Notes under the pieces: generated by a model | The model's input: only the letters and a program-made list of their open reading frames with translations | What the model was told of the DNA's origin: nothing | Databases searched by the model: none | Made by a program: the position numbers and the translations under genes | In this document: positions 35,728-43,462 of the stretch, piece after piece | How positions within the stretch are numbered: position 1 is the first letter of the stretch | How the letters are laid out: each line of letters begins with the position of its first letter | From: Pseudomonas fluorescens | GTDB taxonomy: Bacteria > Pseudomonadota > Gammaproteobacteria > Pseudomonadales > Pseudomonadaceae | Assembly (NCBI RefSeq): GCF_902497875.1 | Contig: NZ_CABVHY010000013.1 | Span: 124,001 to 188,000 of the forward strand | Direction of reading: 5' to 3' | DNA length: 64,000 nt

Positions 35728-36604
35728 CAAAGGTAATGCCGAGCAATACCAGCACGGCACCGACGATGAAGTTGAAACTCAGGGGTTCATCCAGCAGCAC
35801 CACACCGAACGTGACGCCGAACAACGGCGTCATGAAGGAGAACACCGCGAGATTCGCGGCCAGGTAACGGCGTAACAACCAGAACCAGGTCAAGTAACTG
35901 AAGAACGACACCACCAGGCCCTGGAACAACACACTGGCCACTGCCACAGTGGTCAGGCTGACATGACTGATCTGCCCGCTCACAGCGGCAATCAGCAGCA
36001 GACCGACAAAGCCGACGATCAGTTGATAAAACAAGGTCAGGGTCGCCGGCGCTTCGGACAAGCGTGAAGCGCGCACCACCACGGTCGTCGCGCCCCAGGC
36101 CGCCCCGGCCAATACGCCCATCGCATCACCCAGCAGCATGCGCCGATCGAGATTATCCAGCGACAAGCCACCGGCAAATGCAAAGCCGATACCGATAAAT
36201 GCAAGGAAAATCCCCAACCATTGCAAGGGCCGAAGCCGCTCACTCGGCAACAACCAATGCACACCCAGGGCGGTGAAAATCGGCGCGGTGTAGAGAAATA
36301 CCGACATGTGGGCCGCCGTGGTCAGTTGCAGGCCTTCGGCGATGAACAGGAACTCAATGCCGAACAGGCTGCCGGCGAGCAGTCCGCCGCGCCAAGTGCT
36401 GCCGACCTGCTCCCAACCGCCCTTCCAGCAGATCAGCGCCGCCACCAGCACCGCAGCGATACCGGAGCGCCCCGCAGCCTGCATGACCGGCGCGATGTCC
36501 GCCGCCGCCCATTTGATCATCACCTGCTGCACGCCCCAGATCAGGCACAGACCGAGCATTACTTGCAGGGCAAAACCATCGGCGCTGCGCCGTGAAGCAC
36601 TCAC
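35675..36604 (-). CDS. EamA/DMT-family transporter
   Basis: 309 residues with ten predicted membrane segments in two EamA repeats; LGLCLIWGVQQVMIKWAA at the start and VLLDEPLSFNFIVGAVLVLLGI at the end are typical. The first codon is GTG at 36604; the next in-frame ATG is 15 codons in and would cut into the first helix. Probably an amino-acid or metabolite exporter; substrate unknown. Confidence 0.85.
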   Translation of the reverse strand: MSASRRSADGFALQVMLGLCLIWGVQQVMIKWAAADIAPVMQAAGRSGIAAVLVAALICWKGGWEQVGSTWRGGLLAGSLFGIEFLFIAEGLQLTTAAHMSVFLYTAPIFTALGVHWLLPSERLRPLQWLGIFLAFIGIGFAFAGGLSLDNLDRRMLLGDAMGVLAGAAWGATTVVVRASRLSEAPATLTLFYQLIVGFVGLLLIAAVSGQISHVSLTTVAVASVLFQGLVVSFFSYLTWFWLLRRYLAANLAVFSFMTPLFGVTFGVVLLDEPLSFNFIVGAVLVLLGITFVSAEQWVRRRLRKALGQ

Positions 36605-36650
36605 CGCAGGACCTCGAAGACAGACAAAGACATGGCGGTTACTCAGATCA

Positions 36651-36772
36651 AGATCAAAAGATCGTCCGAACGCGGCCCGAACCTGCGGCAGCTCCTACGC
36701 CAATTCGGTACACCAGCAAATGATCAGGTGTACGCAAATCCTGTAGGAGCTGCCGCAGGCTGCGATCTTTTC
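36651..36772. repeat. REP pair (GTAGGAGCTGCCGC type)
   Basis: Facing copies at 36651-36698 (interrupted by a CGTCCGAACGCGGCCCGAAC variant) and 36742-36772. The same variant inner sequence occurs in the REP at 1689, marking a sub-family. Confidence 0.8.
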
Positions 36773-36777
36773 GGGGC

Positions 36778-37614
36778 TCAGCTCAATTCGATACGGTCGG
36801 CGTGAATGACGATCTGGCCATTTTTGTAGAGCGCACCAATGGCCTTCTTGAAGTTGCCCTTGCTGACGCCGAACAAGCCGCTGATCACCGCCGGGTCGCT
36901 CTTGTCGCTGACCGGCAAGGTGCCGTTGTTTTCGCGCAACTTGCTGAGGATTTTCGAGTTCAGGCTGCTGGAGGCTTCTTCGCCAACCGGCTGCAGACTC
37001 AGGCTGATCTTGCCGTCGGCACGAATCTCTTTGATGAAGCCTTTTTCTTCCTTGCCGGCGCGCATGAACTTGAACACTTCGTTCTTGTGGATCAGGCCCC
37101 AGTGTTTATTGTTGATGATCGCCTTGAAGCCCATGTCGGTCGCTTCGGCCACCAGCAAATTGACTTCCTGACCGACCTGATAGTTAGCCGGCGTCTTGTC
37201 CAGGTAACGGTCCAGTCGCGCGGTGGCGGTGATGCGGCGGGTGTGCTTGTCGAGGTAGACATGCACCACGCAGTACTCGCCGGCGGTCATCTGGCGCTTT
37301 TCTTCGGAGTACGGCAGCAGCAAGTCCTTGGGCAGACCCCAATCAAGGAAAACCCCGATGCTGTTTACTTCAACGACTTTCAGACTGGCGAAGTCGCCGA
37401 CCTGAACTTTCGGCTTTTCAGTAGTTGCGATGAGTTTGTCATCGCTGTCCAGATAAATGAAAACGTTGAGCCAGTCTTCATCTTCACTGGGAATATCTTT
37501 GGGAATATAACGATTGGGCAAGAGGATTTCACCGTCCGCCCCACCGTCCAGATACAAACCAAAGTTAGTGTGTTTCACCACTTGCAAGCTGTTGTAGCGC
37601 CCGACTAAAGCCAT
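36778..37614 (-). CDS. CvfB/YitL-type S1 RNA-binding protein
   Basis: 278 residues from ATG 37614. Contains S1-type OB-fold repeats (YNSLQVVKHTNFGLYLDGG, then VVEVNSIGVFLDWGLPKDLLLPY, then MGFKAIINNKHWGLIHKNEV) and a C-terminal winged helix (SDPAVISGLFGVSKGNFKKAIGALYKNGQI). This is the CvfB/YitL architecture, cytoplasmic RNA-binding proteins affecting virulence and translation in other bacteria. An ATG five codons upstream also fits; the chosen one matches family length. Confidence 0.87.
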   Translation of the reverse strand: MALVGRYNSLQVVKHTNFGLYLDGGADGEILLPNRYIPKDIPSEDEDWLNVFIYLDSDDKLIATTEKPKVQVGDFASLKVVEVNSIGVFLDWGLPKDLLLPYSEEKRQMTAGEYCVVHVYLDKHTRRITATARLDRYLDKTPANYQVGQEVNLLVAEATDMGFKAIINNKHWGLIHKNEVFKFMRAGKEEKGFIKEIRADGKISLSLQPVGEEASSSLNSKILSKLRENNGTLPVSDKSDPAVISGLFGVSKGNFKKAIGALYKNGQIVIHADRIELS

Positions 37615-37973
37615 TTCCAATACCCTCATTGCGTGGGCGGCATTCTACCCGAGTTTGCCGGCACTGTTCTGCGGCCAGCCGGGTGGCCGATGAAAAACCT
37701 GCGAGCCGCCTGATTTTTTGGGCCTCAGGAACCTTTTTGGCCCGCTCGTCAGACCAGTCAAGCGCTTTTGCCCTCTCCAGGCGTGACCCAGTACCGCTAA
37801 TCGCTACCGAGGTTTTGATTTAAAACAGCAGCTTAGCTGCTTATTTCAAAGATCAACTTTTGACTGATCAAACGATAGCCTGAATGATTTCAGGAGGATA
37901 TTTACCAAGCAATTGTCAAGTATTTCCTGTACGATACGTGGCCAAGTTAATTTTCTACAGGTTAATGGCCGCC

Positions 37974-38153
37974 ATGCGTGTAAAAGCATCCAACAGCAAA
38001 GCAAAGCCAGCTCCAGCCGTTGAAACCAGCGAATCGATCAACAACCAGATTGCTGCGTTCCTCAAGTCCGGCGGAGAGATCCAGCAAATTGCCAAAGGCG
38101 TCAGCGGCCAGACTTTCGGCCCGTCCAAGCAAATCACCCTGGGCAAAAAGTAA
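37974..38153 (+). CDS. Small basic protein, SutA-tail-like
   Basis: 59 residues, Lys/Ala/Pro-rich N terminus then SINNQIAAFLKSGGEIQQIA and VSGQTFGPSKQITLGKK. The FLxxGGxIQxI segment resembles the C-terminal part of SutA, the RNA-polymerase-binding protein of P. aeruginosa, and other short pseudomonad proteins, but overall similarity is slight. An ATG three codons upstream (37965) is an alternative start; CAGG lies closer to that one. The 345 bases before it hold a short AGCAGC/GCTGCT hairpin and an AT-rich promoter-like tract. Confidence 0.6.
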   Translation: MRVKASNSKAKPAPAVETSESINNQIAAFLKSGGEIQQIAKGVSGQTFGPSKQITLGKK

Positions 38154-38362
38154 TACCTCGCGTCACCTGGTCCCTAAGCGCTTTGAGCTTCGAAGCGCTT
38201 GGACTGGAACCCTCCCGTAACACCCTCGCCTTCTGCTCAATTTCCCATAAACAGACGAACGGCCCTCTCCCCCGAGGATTCGCCGGTATGCTTGCGCACG
38301 TCTAGATCGGGCGTTTCAGTAGGTTCTGCGGTTCCTGCTCCTCGCTTTCAAGGGAGTGAAGC

Positions 38363-39082
38363 ATGTTCAAACCCTCCATTATGCTAGCCGGCACCCTGCT
38401 GGCTTGTTCCGTCGCCGACGCGCAAATCTTCCAGCGCGAACTGGGCGACTTCGACCTCAAACTCGGTACCACGCCCAGCCGCAGCATGGCCGAGGGGCTG
38501 GTCAAACCTTCAAGCTCCGGCTCATTCCATGGCGGCCTGGACCTGAGCCATGACAGTGGCTGGTACGTCGGCCAATGGGCACCGAGCATGGGCCTGAGCC
38601 CGTCGAGCAACCTCGAGGTCGACTCCTACATGGGCTTCAAGCAGTCCTTTGACTCGACCCTCGGCTACGAGTTGGGGATGATTCACTACAGTTACCCGAA
38701 AGTGAGCCTGCTCGACAGCCAGGAACTGTATGGCGGCCTTACCTTGCTGGGCAGCCGCTTTGGCGCGGCTTTCAGCAGCGATCCGGACAAACGCAACAGC
38801 ACCTTGTTCGCCGACCTCGGTGGGACCCAGCCCTTCGGGGTCGGGATCAGCGTCAAATACACCACCCACCAACTCGGCACAGCGGTGTCTATCGCCGACG
38901 GTGGCTATGTGAGTAGCTTCAACGACTGGTCGGTGAAATTCTCCCGGCCATGGATGGGTATCGACCTGAACCTGATCTACAGCGATTCAAACCTCAGCGG
39001 CGGCGACTGCGCTGCCTACTCCGGGCATAACACTGAATGTGACAGCCTGCTCACGTTCAAGGCCGAACGCTCGTTCTATTGA
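38363..39082 (+). CDS. TorF-family putative porin
   Basis: 239 residues. A signal peptide ends at SVADA. The mature part has alternating amphipathic strands, FHGGLDLSHDSGWYVGQWAPS and a C-terminal aromatic end (KAERSFY), the layout of the TorF (TIGR02001) outer-membrane family, predicted small barrels. AAGGGAGTGAAGC before the ATG is a good ribosome site. Cargo unknown. Confidence 0.75.
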   Translation: MFKPSIMLAGTLLACSVADAQIFQRELGDFDLKLGTTPSRSMAEGLVKPSSSGSFHGGLDLSHDSGWYVGQWAPSMGLSPSSNLEVDSYMGFKQSFDSTLGYELGMIHYSYPKVSLLDSQELYGGLTLLGSRFGAAFSSDPDKRNSTLFADLGGTQPFGVGISVKYTTHQLGTAVSIADGGYVSSFNDWSVKFSRPWMGIDLNLIYSDSNLSGGDCAAYSGHNTECDSLLTFKAERSFY

Positions 39083-39147
39083 ATCGATGAACTGCCGGGT
39101 CCATTCTGGGATCAGATGCAGGACTACGCATTCGCAAGGACTCGCCC

Positions 39148-40014
39148 ATGGCGCGCCGGTTGAAACACTTCACTTTGCTGCTGATAGTGAGCCTCGTGCT
39201 GTCCAGTTGTAATCGCGTCGGCCTGGCCTACCGCAATCTCGACATGATCATCCCATGGACGCTCAACGACTACCTGGTGATGAACAGCGAGCAGAAAAAC
39301 TGGTTCGACGATCGGCTCAAGGAACACCTGCGCTGGCACTGCAGCACCCAACTGCCTGGGTACCTTGACTGGCTGGACCGCCTGCAGTCGATGGTCGAGA
39401 GCAATCAGGTCACCGAGGCCGGCCTGCAAAGCCTCGCAGTGGAAGCCAGGCAGGCGATCGCACAAACCGCCCGGGAAGTCACCCCGTCGGCCATCGAATT
39501 GCTTCGCGGCCTGGATGATCAACAGGTCAAGGAAATGAACGAGGCGTTCGCCAAGGACCGGCAAAAGCGCCTGGATGCCTACCTCAAACCCACCCTGGAA
39601 CAGCAGATAAAACAGCGCAGCGAGCGGATGATCAAACGTCTGACGACATGGTTAGGCCCGCTCAATGCCAGCCAGCAACAACGGGTGGTTGCCTGGTCAA
39701 CCTCACTAGGCCCGCAGAATCGGCAATGGATCGACAACCGCGCCCATTGGCAGAAGCAATTCAGTGCCGCCGTGGAGCAGCGCCAGAGCAGCGAGTTCCC
39801 ACAACGGATCGAGCAATTGCTGGTCAATCGCGAGAGCTTGTGGACTCCTGCCTATCGCCAGGCTTTCAGTCAGACCGAACTTGCGGCCCGCAGGTTGTTC
39901 GTCGACGTGATGGCCCAAAGCACACCGGCTCAACGCCAGTATTTAATGCAGAAAATCGAAGGTGTGCGCAGTGATTTAAATGCGTTGAAGTGTTTGAAGG
40001 CGGCGCAGGGGTGA
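39148..40014 (+). CDS. DUF6279-type lipoprotein
   Basis: 288 residues. Lipoprotein signal with lipobox LVLSSC at about residues 16-21. The mature helical protein has the WTLNDYLVMNSEQKNWFDDRLKEHLRWH start that I associate with DUF6279 proteins. Likely attached to the inner leaflet of the outer membrane. Function unknown. Confidence 0.75.
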   Translation: MARRLKHFTLLLIVSLVLSSCNRVGLAYRNLDMIIPWTLNDYLVMNSEQKNWFDDRLKEHLRWHCSTQLPGYLDWLDRLQSMVESNQVTEAGLQSLAVEARQAIAQTAREVTPSAIELLRGLDDQQVKEMNEAFAKDRQKRLDAYLKPTLEQQIKQRSERMIKRLTTWLGPLNASQQQRVVAWSTSLGPQNRQWIDNRAHWQKQFSAAVEQRQSSEFPQRIEQLLVNRESLWTPAYRQAFSQTELAARRLFVDVMAQSTPAQRQYLMQKIEGVRSDLNALKCLKAAQG

Positions 40015-40091
40015 TGGGTGGTGAACGCTGCCCTCCCCTGTAGAGCAGAGGGCTTGTACGCGAATGCTTTTACCGCCACACCCTCTGCCAA

Positions 40092-40484
40092 TCAGGCAAT
40101 CTGCGCCTTGGAAGCCACTTCATCAAAAATCACCGGGTCCAGCGAATCCTGCTGCTCATCCAGCACCTGGCGCGGGTGATCATTGCCCGGAATGCTGCTG
40201 TCGATCAGGCTGAGCAAACTCGAACCGCGTAACGTCAGCACAAAGTTCTCGCCATTACCGCCCTCATCCTCCGGCCGCGATTCTATGAAACCGCGTTCAA
40301 ACAGGAGCTTCTCGTATTCCGTCGCAGTGGCCTTCAGGTGATCCAGATTTTCAATAGGTTCACCTTTTGCCGCCTTCTCCTCCGCATACTGCTCAGCGTA
40401 AGGCCGTGGGGTAAAGCTGTGCCCGGCACTGTTCTGTACTTCGTGGAGCAATCGTTCGATCAGATCCCAGTTATAAGTCGTCAT
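40092..40484 (-). CDS. Conserved small protein, possible winged helix
   Basis: 130 residues, begins NWDLIERLLHEVQNSAGHSF and later KLLFERGFIESRP...NFVLTLRGSSLLSLI, a pattern like DUF2513-type winged-helix proteins in which a predicted helix pair and wing precede a helical tail. Acidic C terminus. Pseudomonad copies are often called regulators without evidence. I cannot assign a function. Confidence 0.55.
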   Translation of the reverse strand: MTTYNWDLIERLLHEVQNSAGHSFTPRPYAEQYAEEKAAKGEPIENLDHLKATATEYEKLLFERGFIESRPEDEGGNGENFVLTLRGSSLLSLIDSSIPGNDHPRQVLDEQQDSLDPVIFDEVASKAQIA

Positions 40485-40691
40485 CCTGATTCAACCTCCA
40501 AGCATAAGAGAGAGATGCCCTTCACAGGTTGTGACCGGTGGCACGGGCAGCCGTTCAGCCGAGGTGCATGCCTGTTGCGTATCTCGCGAAAAAACCGCCG
40601 GGCGCCTTGTCGATTCAGGCCAGGGCCAAACGACTAGGCTGTGTAAGCAGTCGCTTGGCAACGCGCTGCAATAGTCGCAGGAGGAAATATC

Positions 40692-41435
40692 ATGAACAGC
40701 TTGCAAGAGCACAAGGTCGTGCCCCGAGAACAATGGCTCGCGGCACGCAAAGAGCATTTGCTCCACGAAAAAGCCTTCACCCGGGAACGGGACAAACTCA
40801 GCGCCGAACGCCGCGCCCTGCCCTGGGTAAAAATCGACAAGCCCTACCGCTTCCAGGGTCCGAACGGCGAGCTGTCGCTGGCCGACCTGTTTGGCGGGCG
40901 CAGCCAATTAGTCATCTATCACTTCATGTTCGGCGAGGGCTGGGACGAAGGTTGCCCCGGCTGCTCATTCTTGTCCGACCATATCGACGGAGCCAACCAG
41001 CACCTGGCCCACCATGACGTAGCCGTGGTAGCGGTTTCCCACGCGCCGTTCGCCGAATTCCAGGCCTTCAAACGGCGCATGGGCTGGAAATTCGACTGGG
41101 TCTCGTCCGCTGGCTGCGACTTCAATTACGACTTCGGCGTTTCGGCCAGGGCCGCCGACGTCGCTGCCGGCTCCGCCACCTATAACTACGAAAAAACCGA
41201 CGGCGCCGAAGAAGAATTACCCGGCCTGAGCGTGTTCTATCGCAACGAGGCTGGTGAGATCTTTCACACCTATTCCACTTATGCTCGTGGTCTGGACCTG
41301 TTGGTCGGCACCTACAACTACCTCGACCTGACGCCCAAAGGACGCAACGAAACTGAAATCATGGATTGGGTTCGTCATCATGATCTTTATGAAGAGCAAT
41401 CAACCAAGGGGGCGTCCAGCTGTTGTTCTGAGTGA
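40692..41435 (+). CDS. DUF899 thioredoxin-like protein
   Basis: 247 residues, preceded by GGAGGAAATATC. Shows DUF899 features: WLAARKEHLLHEKAFTRERD at the start, then GRSQLVIYHFMFGEGWDEGCPGCSFLSDH, a thioredoxin/AhpC-like fold with CPGC, and YNYEKTDGAEEELPGLSVFYR. Family members are predicted redox proteins without a defined partner. Ends in a CC pair. Immediately precedes the AT-rich island. Confidence 0.85.
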   Translation: MNSLQEHKVVPREQWLAARKEHLLHEKAFTRERDKLSAERRALPWVKIDKPYRFQGPNGELSLADLFGGRSQLVIYHFMFGEGWDEGCPGCSFLSDHIDGANQHLAHHDVAVVAVSHAPFAEFQAFKRRMGWKFDWVSSAGCDFNYDFGVSARAADVAAGSATYNYEKTDGAEEELPGLSVFYRNEAGEIFHTYSTYARGLDLLVGTYNYLDLTPKGRNETEIMDWVRHHDLYEEQSTKGASSCCSE

Positions 41436-41497
41436 GGTTGGCGGGGTCTGCGTTGACAGTTCAATCGTCTTCGCGGGCAAACAAATACTTGAGAAGA

Positions 41498-41556
41498 GGG
41501 ACAAAGGGACCCCATTAGCCTTGACTTGAGACCGGTCAATGGGTGTCCATTTGTCC
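41498..41556. repeat. Imperfect inverted repeat at island edge
   Basis: Arms GGGACAAAGGGACCCCATT (41498-41516) and AATGGGTGTCCATTTGTCC (41538-41556) pair with few mismatches across a 21-base centre. The pattern is like the GGGACAGAG-type ends seen beside REP-associated transposases; the island's transposase lies at the opposite edge. Confidence 0.5.
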
Positions 41557-41607
41557 AAGCGAGCATTCTCGTCTCTGTGGGTGTCCGGTTTCATCAGATC
41601 ACTCCAG

Positions 41608-42063
41608 CTAGTCACCTCTAATAATACTGGCTATTTTTATAAGCTCTTCATCTTTTGCGCGAACATGATCATGGGAAGATATATATCCCTCGTAATTAAT
41701 ATAAAATTTATCTACATTAGATTTTATCTGCTTCCACTGACCCTTTCCTCCAGTTCCATGCATAGGAAAGAGCTTTGCATGTACATGATCAACTCCAAAG
41801 CCTTCCAAAATCATACCCGTTCGACCCACATCTTCAAATGCATCGTCTAATAGCAATGCAACTTTCCTCGACGCCAATACCAGATCACTCAAAACAACCT
41901 CTTCTAATGCGAATGCATAGCTAGGGTAATGTTTTTTTGGAATAACAACACTAAAACCCTTTGTATTAGGATATATTGACAATATTGCAATATGCTTTTC
42001 ATCCTCCCATATTTTATGACAAGGAGATTTTCCGTGTAAAATATCGCAAAACACACACTGCAT
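41608..42063 (-). CDS. HIT-family hydrolase, MccH-like candidate
   Basis: 151 residues, AT-rich. HIT (histidine triad) fold: N-terminal CVFCDI, mid KGFSVVIPKKHYPSY and the active-site segment DHVHAKLFPMH, where His93-x-His95 are present but the third triad His is Lys97. His95 aligns with the HIT nucleophile. HIT enzymes cleave phosphoramides and nucleotidyl bonds. MccH-type members give immunity to microcin C by cutting the bond between AMP and the peptide's terminal Asn. It begins six bases after the MccB-like gene, so the two are translated as a pair; role as self-immunity is inference. Confidence 0.75.
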   Translation of the reverse strand: MQCVFCDILHGKSPCHKIWEDEKHIAILSIYPNTKGFSVVIPKKHYPSYAFALEEVVLSDLVLASRKVALLLDDAFEDVGRTGMILEGFGVDHVHAKLFPMHGTGGKGQWKQIKSNVDKFYINYEGYISSHDHVRAKDEELIKIASIIRGD

Positions 42064-42069
42064 ATGAGT

Positions 42070-43050
42070 TTAATCCATTAATGATTTTCTTGGAAACTGT
42101 GTAGAATCCCAAGAGCCCTGGAAGCTGACATCAACACTTCCGCCTTGACTTTTCTTTATAATGTAATTAATTGCCAATGACGCTATCAATCCAGCAAGTT
42201 CCGTATTCGATGGGCCGAAGCTAGGCCCGATAAAACTTGGATTTCTTCGCCACTTAATCCTCTTTGACCACTCATCTGCTTGCCGATCTGGCTTCGTTTT
42301 TGCCTCAATAGATAAATAGCTGTGAAAGTACCCACTACTAATTACCAGCTTCCCCTCTTTTTTCAACATGCTAGTCATGGACTTATCACCCAACCCTAGC
42401 GGCTCGTCTGCAGTAATGACGATAACATCGTGCTCATTGGCGCGCTCTTTAATTTCATCCTCCGACAAAAACCTATTTTCTGTTTCGCACTTTATAGAGT
42501 CAAACCTATTATTTATGACGACCTTTAACTTATCAACTTTAAACTCACCAATATCATCCTCCTCCCAAAAAAACTGTCTATTTAAGTTACTTTTTTCAAT
42601 CCGATCACCGTCTACAAGAGTGATACTTCTTACTCCAGCACCAATTATATTTAGTGCAGCCAGCGACCCTATCCCGCCGCAACCTACAATGAGAACCCTG
42701 AGCGAATCAATAGAATCCAGAGCAACAAGAAACTCCTTACAACTGCTTGACTGACCTAATACATATGAAGCAGTTCGACTCGTCCTGCACCCCTGAAGTT
42801 TTTCCTTTGTTTTTTCTATCTCGTCCGAAGCTCCGAATACTAGAGAGCCACTTTCAATTAGCGCCGACCATACAGACTCCTCATTAAGATCTACAATCCT
42901 TATTATCCTCTTAGGACCGGAAACATAGCTTACTCCTTTATCATCTAGCCCAAAGACAACAGATGGGACCATTATTGCCAACGCCACTCCATCGCTATAT
43001 ACAACTCCATCGATGATTTTTTCTCGCCCATGGCTTAAAATATTTTCCAT
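42070..43050 (-). CDS. MccB-like peptide adenylyltransferase (ThiF/E1)
   Basis: 326 residues. An N-terminal region of about 110 residues could be a peptide-clamp domain. The E1-like domain has the nucleotide loop VGCGGIG (123-128), acidic LVDGD (145-149), arginine finger in NLNRQ (Arg158) and the metal Asp215 in ITADEP. Microcin C MccB has the same order (R157 and D214, as I recall), and the tail GPSFGPSNTELAGLIASLA fits MccB better than ThiF or MoeB. MccB adenylates the C-terminal Asn of MccA using two ATP; the upstream peptide here ends in Asn. It has no CxxC pairs, so MccB's zinc site is missing. Weak ribosome site; ATG 43050. Confidence 0.8.
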   Translation of the reverse strand: MENILSHGREKIIDGVVYSDGVALAIMVPSVVFGLDDKGVSYVSGPKRIIRIVDLNEESVWSALIESGSLVFGASDEIEKTKEKLQGCRTSRTASYVLGQSSSCKEFLVALDSIDSLRVLIVGCGGIGSLAALNIIGAGVRSITLVDGDRIEKSNLNRQFFWEEDDIGEFKVDKLKVVINNRFDSIKCETENRFLSEDEIKERANEHDVIVITADEPLGLGDKSMTSMLKKEGKLVISSGYFHSYLSIEAKTKPDRQADEWSKRIKWRRNPSFIGPSFGPSNTELAGLIASLAINYIIKKSQGGSVDVSFQGSWDSTQFPRKSLMD

Positions 43051-43062
43051 CTTTTGCTTAAA

Positions 43063-43087
43063 TGCCCTTCTTTATTACGGAAGGGCA
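43063..43087 (-). promoter_or_regulatory. Hairpin between precursor and mccB-like genes
   Basis: A perfect 8-bp stem TGCCCTTC (43063-43070 plus-strand) / GAAGGGCA (43080-43087) with a 9-base loop, 14 bases after the peptide stop and before the adenylyltransferase start. No run of T follows. In E. coli mcc operons a hairpin in this exact place limits read-through and stabilises the short mccA transcript; the same job is likely here. Confidence 0.6.
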
Positions 43088-43100
43088 CCCCCCGATTAGA

Positions 43101-43307
43101 TTAATTACATTTCAGGCCGGAAGCCTTAGCATCCCAATAGCTAAGCGGAATATTGGTACACCAGCCAGGCGGGACAGTTGAGTTCATTTCTGCGCTTGCA
43201 ATATCCGGCACTAGCCTGGTTTGGATTGTTGCAGCTGAAGGTCTAGTGTCTAATGCAAAGCTCTGGGCAGCGAAAAGCATCAATCCTACTGCTGTGGTTT
43301 TCTTCAT
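43101..43307 (-). CDS. Small secreted peptide ending in Asn, MccA-like
   Basis: 68 residues from ATG 43307, GGAG eight bases upstream. Residues 1-18 (MKKTTAVGLMLFAAQSFA) are a textbook Sec signal peptide. The mature 50 residues start LDTRPSAAT, contain Cys50 and Cys67, and finish ASGLKCN. The terminal Asn is the residue that MccB adenylates in microcin C, and an MccB-like gene follows directly. So this is a candidate precursor of a nucleotide-peptide. A signal peptide and cysteines are not known to me in MccA. It could instead be an unrelated periplasmic peptide. AT-rich, as are its two partners. Confidence 0.65.
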   Translation of the reverse strand: MKKTTAVGLMLFAAQSFALDTRPSAATIQTRLVPDIASAEMNSTVPPGWCTNIPLSYWDAKASGLKCN

Positions 43308-43462
43308 AGCAAATACTCCATTTTATTATTTTCCTTGCGGGTTGAAGCAATTTGAGATTAGCAACATCTACCGATAGCAACAAGTATTATTTGAATTACG
43401 ATTCGCAACTGTAAAGAAATGAAATAGGGTCAGACCACGCTTTCTAAAACAAAGATTCAACA

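Noticed and set aside
42070..43050. Plain MoeB/ThiF sulphur-carrier adenylyltransferase
   Set aside because: No ThiS/MoaD-like GG-ending protein nearby; the adjacent peptide ends in Asn and the C-terminal pattern fits MccB better.
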